DNA from: Pontibacterium granulatum
Lineage (GTDB): Bacteria > Pseudomonadota > Gammaproteobacteria > Pseudomonadales > Balneatricaceae
Assembly: GCF_029961155.1 (NCBI RefSeq)
Contig: NZ_JASBRH010000012.1
Coordinates: 62,001 to 126,000, forward strand
Length of the DNA stretch: 64,000 nucleotides
Direction of reading: 5' to 3'
The notes below the pieces were generated by a model. It was not told the origin of the DNA and did no database searches. It saw nothing but the letters and a program-made list of their open reading frames with translations. Both the position numbers and the translations under genes were made by a program. Positions 28,113 through 35,547 of the stretch are shown piece after piece. Positions within the stretch are counted from its first letter, which is position 1. Each line of letters opens with the position of its first letter.

Positions 28113-29138
28113 ATGCGCGCACTGGCAAAACTACACCCCGAAGAGGGGATCTGGCTGCATGTCACCCAACGGCCGAAACTCGGCCATAACGACTTGCTGA
28201 TCAAGATCCATAAGACCGCCATCTGCGGCACTGATATCCATATTTACAATTGGGACCATTGGGCACAGCAGACCATCCCCGTAGGGATGACAGTTGGCCA
28301 TGAGTATGTCGGTGAGGTGGCGGACATCGGCTGCGAGGTCGAGGGCTTCCAGATTGGTGACCGGGTCTCCGGTGAAGGTCATATCACCTGCGGCCATTGC
28401 CGCAACTGTCGGGCCGGGCGACGCCATCTGTGTCGTAATACAGTTGGTGTGGGGGTGAACCGTTCCGGTGCCTTTGCCGAATACCTGGTCATTCCGGCCA
28501 TCAACGCCTTCAAGATCCCGGACAATATCTCCGATGATCTGGCGTCGATCTTCGATCCCTTCGGCAACGCCCTGCATACCGCACTCTCTTTCGATCTGGT
28601 GGGGGAGGATGTGCTGATCACGGGGGCCGGCCCCATCGGGATTATGGCTGCAGCAATCGCCCGCCATGTCGGTGCGCGCCACGTGGTACTGACCGATGTG
28701 AATGACTACCGATTGGCGTTGGCCCGGAAGATGGGAATTCAGCATACCGTGAATGTGGCTAAACAGTCGCTCGATGCGGTGATGACCGAGCTGGAGATGA
28801 CGGAGGGATTCGATATCGGCCTGGAGATGTCCGGTGTGCCCCAGGCGTTCCGCGACATGCTCAGCGCCATGAACCACGGTGGCAAAATCGCCATGCTGGG
28901 GATCCCCGGTGATGAGATGGCGATCGACTGGAATCAGGTGATCTTCAAGGGATTGCTGATCAAGGGGATCTACGGTCGCGAGATGTTCGAGACCTGGTAC
29001 AAGATGGCGTCGGTGATCCAGTCCGGCCTGGACCTGACGCCGATCATCACCCACCATTTCCCGATTGGCGACTTCCAGCAGGGCTTCGACGTGATGCGCT
29101 CGGGTAACTCCGGCAAGGTGATCCTGGACTGGCGTTAG
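28113..29138 (+). CDS. tdh: L-threonine 3-dehydrogenase
   Basis: Zinc-dependent NAD+ medium-chain dehydrogenase of 341 residues oxidising L-threonine to 2-amino-3-ketobutyrate. The catalytic zinc ligand Cys38 lies in [13 protein letters not shown], followed by GHEYVGEV; the structural zinc site is [15 protein letters not shown]; the Rossmann glycines are [10 protein letters not shown]. The kbl-tdh pair converts threonine to glycine and acetyl-CoA. A 20-bp-stem hairpin directly follows the stop codon. Confidence 0.97.
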   Translation: MRALAKLHPEEGIWLHVTQRPKLGHNDLLIKIHKTAICGTDIHIYNWDHWAQQTIPVGMTVGHEYVGEVADIGCEVEGFQIGDRVSGEGHITCGHCRNCRAGRRHLCRNTVGVGVNRSGAFAEYLVIPAINAFKIPDNISDDLASIFDPFGNALHTALSFDLVGEDVLITGAGPIGIMAAAIARHVGARHVVLTDVNDYRLALARKMGIQHTVNVAKQSLDAVMTELEMTEGFDIGLEMSGVPQAFRDMLSAMNHGGKIAMLGIPGDEMAIDWNQVIFKGLLIKGIYGREMFETWYKMASVIQSGLDLTPIITHHFPIGDFQQGFDVMRSGNSGKVILDWR

Positions 29139-29191
29139 GGAAGGTGCGAGTAGGTCCTACAGAGCACTCACAGGACTTATTCGAACCTTCC
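29139..29191. terminator. Long hairpin between converging tdh and xre genes
   Basis: Bases 29139-29158 pair with 29172-29191 at 17 of 20 positions around a 13-nt loop. It fills the whole gap between the two stop codons. It lacks a T-tract, so it may be a dispersed palindrome doing the job of a terminator rather than a classical one. Confidence 0.6.
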
Positions 29192-29195
29192 TTAG

Positions 29196-29768
29196 CTACG
29201 CCGTTTTGTGCACCACCAGAAAGGCCCTGGCCACCTGCTCACCGGCATTGCGGATGCTGTGTTGTACATCCGCCCGGTAGCGCAGGGTATCTCCTGCGCT
29301 GGCTTGGGTGCTGACCTGGCCCTGGAGCGTGACCTCCAGTTGCCCCTCGCTTACTGACAGGTGCTCGCGGGTGCCACGGCTGTGCGCCTCCGAGACCAGG
29401 GCACTGCCCGGCTGAATGATCAGTTCGTACCACTCGAATTCTGAGGCGGTAGCAATCGGATTCAGCGCCCGCAGTTCACAGCCTTCATCATCGCTCAGCA
29501 TCCGTGGGGTGTTCTGTGCCGTCTGCTGCTCAATTTTCAGGTCGTCGCTTTCCACGCACAGGGCGGTGAGCTCATCAATGCTGAGTCCCAGAGCGCGGGT
29601 GATGTTCCACAGGCTGGTGAAGGTTGGATTGGTGTTGTCCCGTTCGATCTCCGACAGCATGGAGCGGGAGACACTGGACAGCTCCGCCAGCTGCGTCAGG
29701 TTGAGGCCAAGCTCTTTACGCCGTTGTTTAATGGCAGCACCCAAGTGCGGCGTGGTGGACTGTGACAT
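29196..29768 (-). CDS. XRE-family transcriptional regulator with cupin sensor domain
   Basis: A 190-residue regulator. The N-terminal helix-turn-helix (residues about 10-65, IKQRRKELGLNLTQLAELSSVSRSMLSEIE-type XRE signature) is joined to a C-terminal cupin (residues about 105-187, with RGTREHLSVSEGQLEVTLQG and GDTLRYRADVQHSIRN). Proteins of this design often control amino acid or polyamine metabolism through a small ligand bound in the cupin. It is divergent from the dipeptidase gene at 29885 (116-bp gap), which is the most likely target; convergence with tdh makes kbl-tdh a less likely one. Target and ligand are not known. Confidence 0.9.
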   Translation of the reverse strand: MSQSTTPHLGAAIKQRRKELGLNLTQLAELSSVSRSMLSEIERDNTNPTFTSLWNITRALGLSIDELTALCVESDDLKIEQQTAQNTPRMLSDDEGCELRALNPIATASEFEWYELIIQPGSALVSEAHSRGTREHLSVSEGQLEVTLQGQVSTQASAGDTLRYRADVQHSIRNAGEQVARAFLVVHKTA

Positions 29769-29884
29769 GAAAACTCTCTATCGGCAGCTTATAAATCGGG
29801 ACCATAATAACAGACCGTGCTGCTCTATGGCCTTTGCTGTCATCTGCGGCTAGAGTAACAGCACACTCTTCAGGAAATCATGCT

Positions 29885-30511
29885 GTGGATAAGTTGCAAC
29901 GCCCGGCTCCATTTGTCGACCTGCTGACGGTCGTCCCCACCCTCCGGCTCGACCTCAAATACCTCACCGGTGATAACTTCGTTGGTGACCGCATCGACGG
30001 TTACGACGCCGAGCTATGCCTGATTACCCGCCCGGCTGCGAGTGCTTTACTGCGTGTGCAGCAGGCTCTGGCCGAATTTGGTCTCGGACTGAAGGTATTC
30101 GACGCCTACCGGCCACAGCGTGCAGTGGACCATTTTCTGCGTTGGTCCCAGGATCACGCCGACGTACGTCACAAAGCCGACTACTACCCTTCACTACAGA
30201 AACCCGAGCTGTTCTCCAAGGGGTATCTGGTGCAGCACTCCAGCCACTCCCGTGGCAGTACTGTCGACCTGACCCTTATCGACCTGACAACGGATACCGA
30301 GTTGGAGATGGGGACCCGCTTCGATTTCTTCGGCCCCGAAAGCTGGATCAACTGCCAGACCATCTCGGCCCAGGCGCGGGCCAACCGAATGTTGCTACAA
30401 CATGTAATGGTGCAGCACGGATTTGTGCCGTTCCATCACGAATGGTGGCACTTCACCCTGCAGGACGAACTTTATCCGGATACCTGCTTCGACTTTCCGC
30501 TGATCAACTAA
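29885..30511 (+). CDS. ddpX: D-alanyl-D-alanine dipeptidase (VanX/DdpX family)
   Basis: Zinc dipeptidase of about 208 residues. The family metal motif SxHxxGxxxD appears as SSHSRGSTVDL, and the third ligand with the catalytic Glu as HEWWHF near the C terminus; the conserved Arg is in DAYRPQRAV. AGGA upstream supports the GTG start at 29885. No signal peptide is seen, so action is probably cytosolic. In Gram-negative bacteria such enzymes recycle D-Ala-D-Ala from peptidoglycan or allow its use as food; no vanH/vanA genes are nearby, so a resistance role is unlikely. The divergent cupin-XRE gene may regulate it. Confidence 0.9.
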   Translation: MDKLQRPAPFVDLLTVVPTLRLDLKYLTGDNFVGDRIDGYDAELCLITRPAASALLRVQQALAEFGLGLKVFDAYRPQRAVDHFLRWSQDHADVRHKADYYPSLQKPELFSKGYLVQHSSHSRGSTVDLTLIDLTTDTELEMGTRFDFFGPESWINCQTISAQARANRMLLQHVMVQHGFVPFHHEWWHFTLQDELYPDTCFDFPLIN

Positions 30512-30567
30512 TCGCGAAACAGTTGTAAATCTTGATGTTGGTCATGGGGCGTAGTGTAAGGGTATTG

Positions 30568-30586
30568 GATAATCATTCGCATTCTC
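30568..30586. promoter_or_regulatory. Fur box upstream of feoA
   Basis: The 19 bases GATAATCATTCGCATTCTC match the Fur consensus GATAATGATAATCATTATC at 14 of 19 positions. It lies 19 bp upstream of the feoA ATG, so iron-replete Fur is expected to repress the operon. Confidence 0.82.
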
Positions 30587-30604
30587 TTGTAGGGTGTTTT
30601 TTCC

Positions 30605-30835
30605 ATGACTCTGATCGACGTTGCAAAGAAACAAACCTGCCGCATTCTGGCGATCAAAGGCCCCGATAACCTGCGTCAGCGTCTGACTGCCCTGGGTGTC
30701 TTGCGGGGCCAGAAGGTACGGCTCAGTGCCAGTACCCTGTGGGGCGACCCGCGGACCTACGCGATCGGTCGTCAGCAGATCTGCCTGCGCAACGACGATG
30801 CCCGTATGGTGGAAGTGGAGTTGTGCAATGACTAG
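30605..30835 (+). CDS. feoA: Ferrous iron transport protein A
   Basis: Small cytosolic SH3-like protein, 76 residues, that supports FeoB. The segment LRQRLTALGVLRGQKVRL is the FeoA signature (turn plus beta strand), followed by GDPRTYAIGRQQICLRNDDA. It starts 19 bp after a Fur box. Its stop overlaps the feoB start region (ATG at 30828, 8-bp overlap), implying coupled translation. Confidence 0.94.
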   Translation: MTLIDVAKKQTCRILAIKGPDNLRQRLTALGVLRGQKVRLSASTLWGDPRTYAIGRQQICLRNDDARMVEVELCND

Positions 30836-32786
30836 TCAGGTCTTCACTGTGGCCCTGCTGGGCAATCCCAACTGCGGTAAAACCTCCCTGTTTAACCTGC
30901 TTACAGGTTCCCGCCAGCGTACCGGCAATATGGCCGGTGTCACTGTGACCAGAAGGGAAGGGGAGCGTGAATATCAGGGTGTGAGGCTGCGTTTTGTTGA
31001 CTTGCCGGGGATCTACTCGCTCAGTCACAACCGCGTTGAGGAACGTGTCGCGCGTGACTACCTGTTTGAGACTCCGCCCGATCTGGTGCTCAACGTGGTG
31101 GATGCGGGCAACCTGTCACGTAACCTGGCGCTCACCACCCAGTTGCTTGAGCAACAGCTGCCTACCGTGATCGCATTAAATATGCTGGACGAGGCGGAAA
31201 GCCAGGGGATTGCCCCTGACTGTGACAATCTGGCCCGGTTGCTGGATCTGCCGGTTTTGCCCAGTGACGGGCGTAAACCCCGTTACCTGGATCTGTTACT
31301 GGATACGCTGGTTGAGCAGCTGCGTAATCAACCGACCGCACCCGCGCTGGAGATCGCTTACGAGCAACATGTGGAGCAATCCGTTGGCCGCCTGACCGGG
31401 ACCGGCCTGAACCGTTGGCAGGCGGTACAGGCCCTGGAATCGGCCGGGGATGTGGCGTTTGTTCTGCACGACCATCAGCGTGACCTTTTGCAGCAAGAGG
31501 TCGCGCAGCTGGAGAGTTACCACGACGACAGCGCCGCACAGCTGATCGCCGAGGGGCGCTACGGGTATATCCATGGCCTGATGCACAATAGCGGCAGTGA
31601 CCACGACGAGATCTCCTTTGCCGAACACTGGCTGGATTCTGTGGTATTAAACCGTTGGCTCGGCCTGCCGGTCTTTGTAGGTTTGCTCTGGTTGATGTTT
31701 GAAACCACCTTTACCCTCGGCGCCTATCCGGCTGACTGGATCGACGCCGCTGTCACGCTGCTGGGGCAGTGGCTGGCAGCAGGGGTACCGGACGGTTTAT
31801 TGCGGGATGTACTGGTGGATGGGTTGGTTGCCGGGGTGGGTGGTGTATTGGTATTCCTGCCCAATGTGGTGTTGCTGTTCACCTTTATCGCGATCATGGA
31901 ACAGTCCGGTTATATGGCGCGGGCCGCGTTTCTTACCGACCGGTTGATGAGCCGGGTGGGGCTGCACGGTAAGGCCTTTGTGCCGTTAGTCATGGGCTTT
32001 GGCTGCAACGTGCCGGCGATTATGGCAACCCGCACCATTGAGGAGCCCCGTGCGCGCCTGATCACTATCCTGATTAATCCGTTTATGAGCTGTTCGGCGC
32101 GCCTGCCGGTGTATGTATTGCTGGCAGGGATCTTCTTTGCCGATCAGGCCGGTACAGTGCTGTTTGGTATCTACATGCTGGGTATCCTGATGGCATTTAC
32201 GGTGGCGGCGATCCTCTCCCGCAAAATCCCAGCGCAGCACGATGAGTCCTTTATCATGGAGCTTCCGCCGTGGCGCTGGCCATCCCTGCGATCACTGGCA
32301 TTGCATGTGTGGGACAAGGCTGGGGATTTCCTCTCCAAGATTGGCAGCGTGATTCTGGTTGGTTCCCTGCTGATATGGTTGCTGCAAACTTTTCCGCAAA
32401 ACGCGGATCAGTCGTTCCTGGAGCAGCTGGGTCACTTGCTGGCCCCACTCTTTGCGCCACTGGGTTTGGGCTGGCAGGAAACTGTAGCACTACTCTCCGG
32501 CTTTATTGCCAAGGAAGTGATCGCGGCGACATTGGCGGTGGTGTATCAGGCGGGTGAGCAGGATATGGCTGGATTACAGGCGGCTCTGTTGGCAGGTTTG
32601 GCACCAGCGGCGGGGCTGGCACTGATGGTGTTTACTCTGCTCTATATGCCGTGTCTGGCCACCATTGCGGTGATCCGTCGTGAAACCGGTAGCTGGCGAT
32701 GGGCGATGGTGTCGATCCTTCTGGGGCTGGTGCTCGCCTGGGGCGGGGCATTCCTGACCTACCAGATTGGCAGTCTTTTTTTCTAA
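30828..32786 (+). CDS. feoB: Ferrous iron transporter FeoB
   Basis: Inner-membrane Fe2+ transporter with an N-terminal G domain, 652 residues from the ATG at 30828. G1 is GNPNCGKTS (residues 12-20), G3 DLPGIYS, G4 NMLD. After a helical spacer the membrane part contains the two Gate motifs, including the conserved segment GFGCNVPAIMATRTIE and a Cys in NPFMSCSARLPVY. It is shorter than E. coli FeoB (about 770). The frame extends upstream to 30696, but the overlap with feoA makes the ATG at 30828 the sensible start. A small Cys-rich gene follows after 9 bp. Confidence 0.96.
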   Translation: MTSQVFTVALLGNPNCGKTSLFNLLTGSRQRTGNMAGVTVTRREGEREYQGVRLRFVDLPGIYSLSHNRVEERVARDYLFETPPDLVLNVVDAGNLSRNLALTTQLLEQQLPTVIALNMLDEAESQGIAPDCDNLARLLDLPVLPSDGRKPRYLDLLLDTLVEQLRNQPTAPALEIAYEQHVEQSVGRLTGTGLNRWQAVQALESAGDVAFVLHDHQRDLLQQEVAQLESYHDDSAAQLIAEGRYGYIHGLMHNSGSDHDEISFAEHWLDSVVLNRWLGLPVFVGLLWLMFETTFTLGAYPADWIDAAVTLLGQWLAAGVPDGLLRDVLVDGLVAGVGGVLVFLPNVVLLFTFIAIMEQSGYMARAAFLTDRLMSRVGLHGKAFVPLVMGFGCNVPAIMATRTIEEPRARLITILINPFMSCSARLPVYVLLAGIFFADQAGTVLFGIYMLGILMAFTVAAILSRKIPAQHDESFIMELPPWRWPSLRSLALHVWDKAGDFLSKIGSVILVGSLLIWLLQTFPQNADQSFLEQLGHLLAPLFAPLGLGWQETVALLSGFIAKEVIAATLAVVYQAGEQDMAGLQAALLAGLAPAAGLALMVFTLLYMPCLATIAVIRRETGSWRWAMVSILLGLVLAWGGAFLTYQIGSLFF

Positions 32787-32795
32787 GGGGGCAAG

Positions 32796-32966
32796 ATGGG
32801 TGATCTAAGTTGGCTTGACCTGATTGTGCTGGCCGTAGTGGTGTTGGTGATCCTGACCTGGTTCAGTCGTTTTATCCGCCGCAGCTTGAGCGCCGGGTGT
32901 GACAAGTCGTCTGGTTGTGCCGGGTGTTCAGGTTGCGATACGCCCGACAATCCCTCCAATTCCTGA
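32796..32966 (+). CDS. Small Cys-rich membrane protein at the end of the feo operon
   Basis: A 56-residue protein with one N-terminal transmembrane helix (residues about 9-23, LIVLAVVVLVILTWF), a basic cytosolic patch (RFIRRS) and a C-terminal cluster of four cysteines, Cys35, Cys41, Cys44 and Cys47 (spacing CX5CX2CX2C). AAGGGGGCAAG precedes the ATG. It resembles the FeoB-associated Cys-rich membrane proteins that occupy the place of FeoC in many marine bacteria. The cysteines could bind iron or an iron-sulfur cluster. Position 9 bp behind feoB supports a role in ferrous iron uptake. Confidence 0.85.
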   Translation: MGDLSWLDLIVLAVVVLVILTWFSRFIRRSLSAGCDKSSGCAGCSGCDTPDNPSNS

Positions 32967-33074
32967 TCCTTTTGCAACGTCGGGTAGCGGAATCTGCTAC
33001 CCCGGCGGAGAAAATTCCCTCCCTTCACACTCTAATCAATACTGCAAGCCACTACTTATTTGGGAGGCAGCGGT

Positions 33075-33665
33075 ATGACACGCAACACACAACTGGATCA
33101 GCTGGAAGCACAAGTCCGCGAAAATCTAAAAGAAGGCGATATCCTGTTTATCTCCATCAACGCGTTTCTCTATAAACAGGTGGCACGGGGCACCGGCAGC
33201 TGGTGTTCGCACGTGGGTTTTGTGGTGCGTGAACAGGGTGAATGGTACGTTCTGGAAAGTGCCGTACCGGTGGTGAAACGCAGCCCCCTGCGCAAGTATC
33301 TGGCAAGAACCTGCAACAACGAGGTGGCGATCCGTCGCCTGAAATCCGGTGTCAGTGCCGCACAGGTTGAGCTGCTGAAGGTGGAAGCGCAGAAACGGAT
33401 GGGCCGCTTCTACCACCTGGGGTTCCAGTTCGACTCCAAGCGCCAGTTCTGTTCCAAGTTTGTGCACGAATGTTTCCGTGATGCCCTGGGCATTGAGCTG
33501 GGTAAGGTGGAGACGCTGGAAGGGTTGCTGGAGCAGAACCCGCAGGCCTCCGTCGGCTTCTGGCGTGCCTGGTACTTCGGTTTTATCCCCTGGCAGCGCC
33601 GTACCCTGACTCCGGCCAGTCAGCTGGCAGACGACGCGTTGGAAACGGTATTCGCGACGATCTGA
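33075..33665 (+). CDS. YebB/YiiX-like permuted papain-fold hydrolase
   Basis: A 196-residue protein of the circularly permuted NlpC/P60 superfamily (YiiX, YebB, YaeF). The order His first, Cys second is visible: CSHVGFVV supplies the likely catalytic His and FCSKFVHECF the Cys. GDILFISINAFLYKQVARGTGSW is the typical N-terminal strand and loop. No signal peptide is evident. GGGAGG (33062-33067) supports the ATG at 33075. Substrates of this group (lipid-linked amides or peptidoglycan) are not settled. It stands alone, convergent with the exporter gene downstream. Confidence 0.8.
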   Translation: MTRNTQLDQLEAQVRENLKEGDILFISINAFLYKQVARGTGSWCSHVGFVVREQGEWYVLESAVPVVKRSPLRKYLARTCNNEVAIRRLKSGVSAAQVELLKVEAQKRMGRFYHLGFQFDSKRQFCSKFVHECFRDALGIELGKVETLEGLLEQNPQASVGFWRAWYFGFIPWQRRTLTPASQLADDALETVFATI

Positions 33666-33678
33666 TCTCAATTGCCAC

Positions 33679-34932
33679 TTAAAGCGGGCGCGATGCAACG
33701 GTCACTGTGCGCTTACGCCAGTGCTGCTGAACGAGCAGGGCAGTGCAGATCACGATCGAAAGTACTACCGCGTATAACATGGAGCTGCCCAGGCTATAGA
33801 CAAACAAACCACAGGCGGCCAGCCCAACCGCAATGGCTGGACGATGGCGACGAGACAGCAACTTCCAGGCAGCGAACATGGCGGCGCCATAGATCAATAC
33901 AAATACGCCGTTTACCCAGTGCGCCAGTACGGCAAAGTCCAGTTCTGCAAAGAAGCTCATGACGAGTATGAGTGCAGAGATCAGCATAAATGCCAGTAGG
34001 GCAGCTGCCGGAACCTGGTGTTTGTTGAGGGGCTTCAGCTGCGCCGGTAATACACCCTCGTGACTGAAACTCCAGGCCAAACGCGACAGACTGGCAAAGT
34101 ACACATTGATGGTAGCCAAGCCGCTGATCAGCCCCAGGGCACCAATAATCCAGCGACCACTCCCTCCCAGCAGCCGTTCAAACGCACCCACCATCGCCAG
34201 TTCATGGTTCGTTGCCAACAGCGACAGGTAGGTACAGCCGATAAAGATCAGACCAACCAGCGAAACCCCGCCCAGGGTGGCCGGGATAAAGTCCCGTTTC
34301 ACATCCTTGAACTCCGTAGCCAGATGGGTGATCGCCTCGATCCCCAGGAAACTCCAGATTGCTAATCCCATCGCGGTCAGTACTTCGTCAGACTTACCTG
34401 CTTTAACCTCTTCAGGGGCTGCGGAGGTTAAAAACGCTGCCCCCAGCATCACGACCACCACCGCGAGGATGATCAGCGTCAGGCCTAACTGGAGACGGCC
34501 GGATAATTTCAGGCCGCGCCGGTTGAGGAAAAACAGCGTCATAAACACCGTCAGTTCGATCCCGATCAGCTGCTGCGGGGTGAGTGAAATCAGTGGATCG
34601 AGAAACTTGAAGGTCATGATCAGCGCCGCTGCCGCACCCGGTGGTACGGCAAACAGAAACAGCAGTCCGATCACGCGTCCGGCGGTCACACCAAAGGCTT
34701 CCCCGACAAAATACGCTGGGCCCGCTGCATGGCTGTACTTACGGCCCAGTTCGGCAAATACGTAGGCTAACGGCAAGATCGCCACCAGTAGGATAATCCA
34801 GGCCCAGAAGGCCTGGTCACCAGCCTGCTGGATGGTCAGTTGTGGAATGATAAACACACCGGTACCCAGCAGGGTGGTGGCAATCAACCCCATCCCTTGC
34901 CAGCGTGTAATTGTTTGATTTAGCCTTGTCAT
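33679..34932 (-). CDS. yjeH: APC-family amino acid exporter, YjeH-like
   Basis: Inner-membrane APC-superfamily protein of 417 residues from the ATG at 34932, with about twelve hydrophobic segments and the N-terminal signature GMGLIATTLLGTGVFIIPQL. Length and the start (IGLISTSLLGTGVF-type) match E. coli YjeH, an exporter of L-methionine and branched-chain amino acids. The frame extends upstream to 35145 but that would run into the divergent regulator. It is divergent from an Lrp/AsnC-type gene, the classical arrangement for an amino-acid-induced exporter. Substrate is inferred. Confidence 0.87.
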   Translation of the reverse strand: MTRLNQTITRWQGMGLIATTLLGTGVFIIPQLTIQQAGDQAFWAWIILLVAILPLAYVFAELGRKYSHAAGPAYFVGEAFGVTAGRVIGLLFLFAVPPGAAAALIMTFKFLDPLISLTPQQLIGIELTVFMTLFFLNRRGLKLSGRLQLGLTLIILAVVVVMLGAAFLTSAAPEEVKAGKSDEVLTAMGLAIWSFLGIEAITHLATEFKDVKRDFIPATLGGVSLVGLIFIGCTYLSLLATNHELAMVGAFERLLGGSGRWIIGALGLISGLATINVYFASLSRLAWSFSHEGVLPAQLKPLNKHQVPAAALLAFMLISALILVMSFFAELDFAVLAHWVNGVFVLIYGAAMFAAWKLLSRRHRPAIAVGLAACGLFVYSLGSSMLYAVVLSIVICTALLVQQHWRKRTVTVASRPL

Positions 34933-35054
34933 CCCCAACGCTCCAGATCGAAAACACCAGTGTACGGATAAGCGCCGATTCAAGGTGCCGTAATGCGGTT
35001 GCGATTTGCAGCTTTTCCCGGTGAATTCCGACGTTTTGCAGGTCAGGTGATCAG

Positions 35055-35483
35055 ATGGATAGCTTTGATCAGAAAATAATCGCTGCGCTGCAGAAAAATG
35101 CGCGCCAGAGTGTATCCAGCATTGCCGAACAGGTGAGCCTGTCACGTACCGCCGTGTCCGAACGGATCAAACGGTTGGAGGCAACCGGCGAGATTCTGGG
35201 GTATCAGGTGCTGACCGCTTCACAAGCCGAGACCGGCGAGCGTTTGAAGGCATATTTCGAGATCAGCCACGGTGGCATGGAGTGCGCGCCTTTTGTGCAG
35301 GAGCTGATGAAGTTTCCCGAAGTAAAGCGTTGTCATGGCACCAGCGGTGACGTGGATCTTCTGGTGTATGTGGATGTGTCCAACATGCAGCGGTTGCACG
35401 ATCTGCTGTCGGCAGTGACAAAATTGAAGCCGCCAGGTGCCAGAATCCGGACCCATATGATCATGCGTGAATGGTACCGCTAG
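35055..35483 (+). CDS. Lrp/AsnC-family transcriptional regulator
   Basis: A 142-residue regulator with an N-terminal winged helix (DQKIIAALQKNARQSVSSIAEQVSLSRTAVSERIKRLE, cited here by its two ends) and a C-terminal RAM ligand-binding domain (residues about 65-142). Divergent transcription from the YjeH-like exporter (122-bp gap) suggests that it senses an amino acid and activates export. The ATG at 35055 has a GGTCAGGTGATCAG stretch upstream. A terminator follows. Confidence 0.92.
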   Translation: MDSFDQKIIAALQKNARQSVSSIAEQVSLSRTAVSERIKRLEATGEILGYQVLTASQAETGERLKAYFEISHGGMECAPFVQELMKFPEVKRCHGTSGDVDLLVYVDVSNMQRLHDLLSAVTKLKPPGARIRTHMIMREWYR

Positions 35484-35501
35484 ATCGTAGTTGTCATCAT
35501 G

Positions 35502-35530
35502 AAAAAAGGCGCCCGAAGGCGCCTTTTTGG
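35502..35530. terminator. Terminator between the Lrp-type gene and phoX
   Basis: Six A then GGCGCC (35508-35513), CGAA loop, GGCGCC (35518-35523) and five T. The arms suit both converging genes. Confidence 0.92.
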
Positions 35531-35547
35531 GTGGAGTTGAATTCGAC

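Noticed and set aside
29885-30511. VanX-like gene as vancomycin resistance determinant
   Set aside because: No vanH, vanA or vanRS genes nearby and the organism is Gram-negative; a peptidoglycan turnover or nutrient role fits better.
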